Shown: piece by piece, positions 4,777 through 5,758 of the stretch
How the letters are laid out: each line of letters begins with the position of its first letter
How positions within the stretch are numbered: position 1 is the first letter of the stretch
Source of the DNA: an uncultured Oscillospiraceae bacterium
GTDB lineage: Bacteria > Bacillota > Clostridia > Oscillospirales > Oscillospiraceae
Length of the DNA: 5,758 nucleotides
Reading direction: 5' to 3'
Assembly: GCA_959022875.1 (NCBI GenBank)
Contig: CAUFAM010000088.1
Span: forward strand, 1-5,758
Translations under genes and position numbers: made by a program
The notes under the pieces: generated by a model
Databases searched by the model: none
Told to the model about the DNA's origin: nothing
Seen by the model: the letters and a program-made list of their open reading frames with translations, nothing else

Positions 4777-5758
4777 ATGCTTGAGATTTCCTTTGACGTA
4801 ATGCAAAGCGCAGCCATTGCCGCATGTGTGGCTATGGTTGGCCGGGCAATTGTCAAGAGAGTCAAATTCTTTCAAACCTATTGTATTCCCGGCGTGATTG
4901 TAGCCGGTCTGGCAGTCAGTTTTGTGCTGGGCATTTTGCGCGCGGCGGGCATTCTTCAGGTCACGTTTGATGTAGCCGTTTTAAAAGAATGGTTTATGGA
5001 CATCTTCTTTACCGGGGTGGGCCTGACTGCCTCCTGGAAGCTCATTAAACGGGGCGGCAAGGTGTGCATTGGAATTGCCATCACTACCATTGGCCTCATC
5101 CTGGCCCAGGACTTGCTGGGTGTGCTGCTGACCATCCCTCTGGGCCTGCACCCCCTTCAGGGAATCGGCATGGGGTCGCTGTCCCTCATGGGCGGTGTAG
5201 GTACGTCTGGCGCCATCGCTCCCCTGTATGAGGAGCTGGGCGCAGAAAACGCGGTTGTTATGGCCGTTATGTGTGCCACGTTCGGCATGGTGTTTGCCAG
5301 CTTGTGCGGCGGCCCTGTGGCCCGGGCGCTGATTAAGCGCCACAACCTGAAAGGGGAAGTGACGGAAAACTACGGCGGGAAAGAGAACACTTCCGGGGAA
5401 GCGGCAGCCGACGGCGAAGTGACTCCCCTGAACGGAAAAAGTTTGCTGGGCAGTGTGTGCCTGATTATTATTTCCGCCGGCCTCGGCTCCTATATTGCCA
5501 TTCTGGCCGGGTATGTGCCCTACATTGAATTCCCCTATTTCATTGGCTGCATGATCGGCGGCGTCATTGTCCGCAATATTCTGGATGCCATGCATGTAGA
5601 GGTGCGGGCCCAGGAGCTGGACGCCTTTGGTGATATTTGCCTGGAAATTTTCCTGGGTATGACGATGATGTCCATTGACGTGACCAAGCTGGCGGATGCC
5701 TTTGGCCCCTTTGTGATCATCTTTGTGGCACAGGTGCTCATGACCTGCCTGTGGGCCT
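4777..5758 (+). CDS. gltS: Na+/glutamate symporter, GltS (ESS) family, C-terminus cut by window end
   Basis: The frame is open from ATG 4777 to the window end (327 codons seen; full members are about 400 aa). It is a polytopic inner-membrane protein that, in characterised members, imports glutamate with sodium. The start MLEISFDVMQSAAIAACVAM, the FFTGVGLTASWKLIKRGGK segment (77-95) and the glycine-rich re-entrant motif GIGMGSLSLMGGVGTSGA (129-146) match the GltS pattern. The second half repeats the fold in inverted topology, with EIFLGMTMMSIDVTKL (290-305) as the counterpart of the first FFTGVGLTAS motif. A hydrophilic, Glu/Gly-rich stretch (about 188-224) links the halves. GGGAGGA with about 7 bases of spacing precedes the ATG, making the start secure. 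It is divergent from rpsF, with its own leader. Glutamate as substrate is inferred from the family; related members with other substrates cannot be excluded. Confidence 0.9.
   Translation, partial: MLEISFDVMQSAAIAACVAMVGRAIVKRVKFFQTYCIPGVIVAGLAVSFVLGILRAAGILQVTFDVAVLKEWFMDIFFTGVGLTASWKLIKRGGKVCIGIAITTIGLILAQDLLGVLLTIPLGLHPLQGIGMGSLSLMGGVGTSGAIAPLYEELGAENAVVMAVMCATFGMVFASLCGGPVARALIKRHNLKGEVTENYGGKENTSGEAAADGEVTPLNGKSLLGSVCLIIISAGLGSYIAILAGYVPYIEFPYFIGCMIGGVIVRNILDAMHVEVRAQELDAFGDICLEIFLGMTMMSIDVTKLADAFGPFVIIFVAQVLMTCLWA

Noticed and set aside
4981..5595. Minus-strand open frame of 204 codons at the right end
   Set aside because: It lies wholly inside the plus-strand GltS frame, which shows family motifs and a good ribosome-binding site. 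The antisense product is H/N/Q/G-rich and unlike any protein I know.

Overview
The window reads as a stretch of chromosome from a GC-rich, anaerobic member of the Bacillota, most likely a gut clostridium of the Oscillospiraceae type (Flavonifractor/Pseudoflavonifractor/Oscillibacter-like). The grounds are strong AGGAGG ribosome-binding sites, sigma-A-type promoters with TTGACx/TATAxT boxes, codons ending mostly in G or C, the rpsF-ssb-rpsR order, and the flavoprotein and symporter types present. The taxon is an inference. I see no phage, insertion sequence, CRISPR array, tRNA or rRNA.

Layout. Bases 1-139 (minus) hold the first 46 codons of a membrane protein that I do not recognise. A divergent intergenic region (140-387) carries one promoter facing each way, with an imperfect palindrome and a phased set of Pho-box-like repeats between or over them. 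It leads into a Na+/phosphate symporter fused to a PhoU-like domain (388-2082, plus), closed by a clear terminator. Next is a separately promoted FMN-dependent alpha-hydroxy-acid dehydrogenase family protein with an unusual cysteine-rich N-terminus (2202-3215, plus). Its terminator abuts the oppositely oriented terminator of the minus-strand operon rpsF-ssb-rpsR (4393 down to 3315), which encodes ribosomal protein S6, single-strand DNA-binding protein and ribosomal protein S18. That operon has a near-ideal promoter and a structured leader of about 80 nt. After a purine-rich intergenic region of about 270 bases with a 9-bp hairpin, a Na+/glutamate symporter of the GltS family starts at 4777 and runs off the window end.

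How they work together. The rpsF-ssb-rpsR unit is the standard conserved translation/replication operon, and S6 and S18 bind each other on the 30S platform. The other genes are independently transcribed. Two are sodium-coupled importers (phosphate, glutamate), consistent with a bacterium that uses a sodium gradient. The PhoU-like tail and the phased repeats upstream suggest that the phosphate symporter is tied to phosphate status.

I found no wholly new system. The best leads are the Pho-like repeats at 279-319, the cysteine-rich, active-site-altered flavoprotein, and the leaders of rpsF and gltS.
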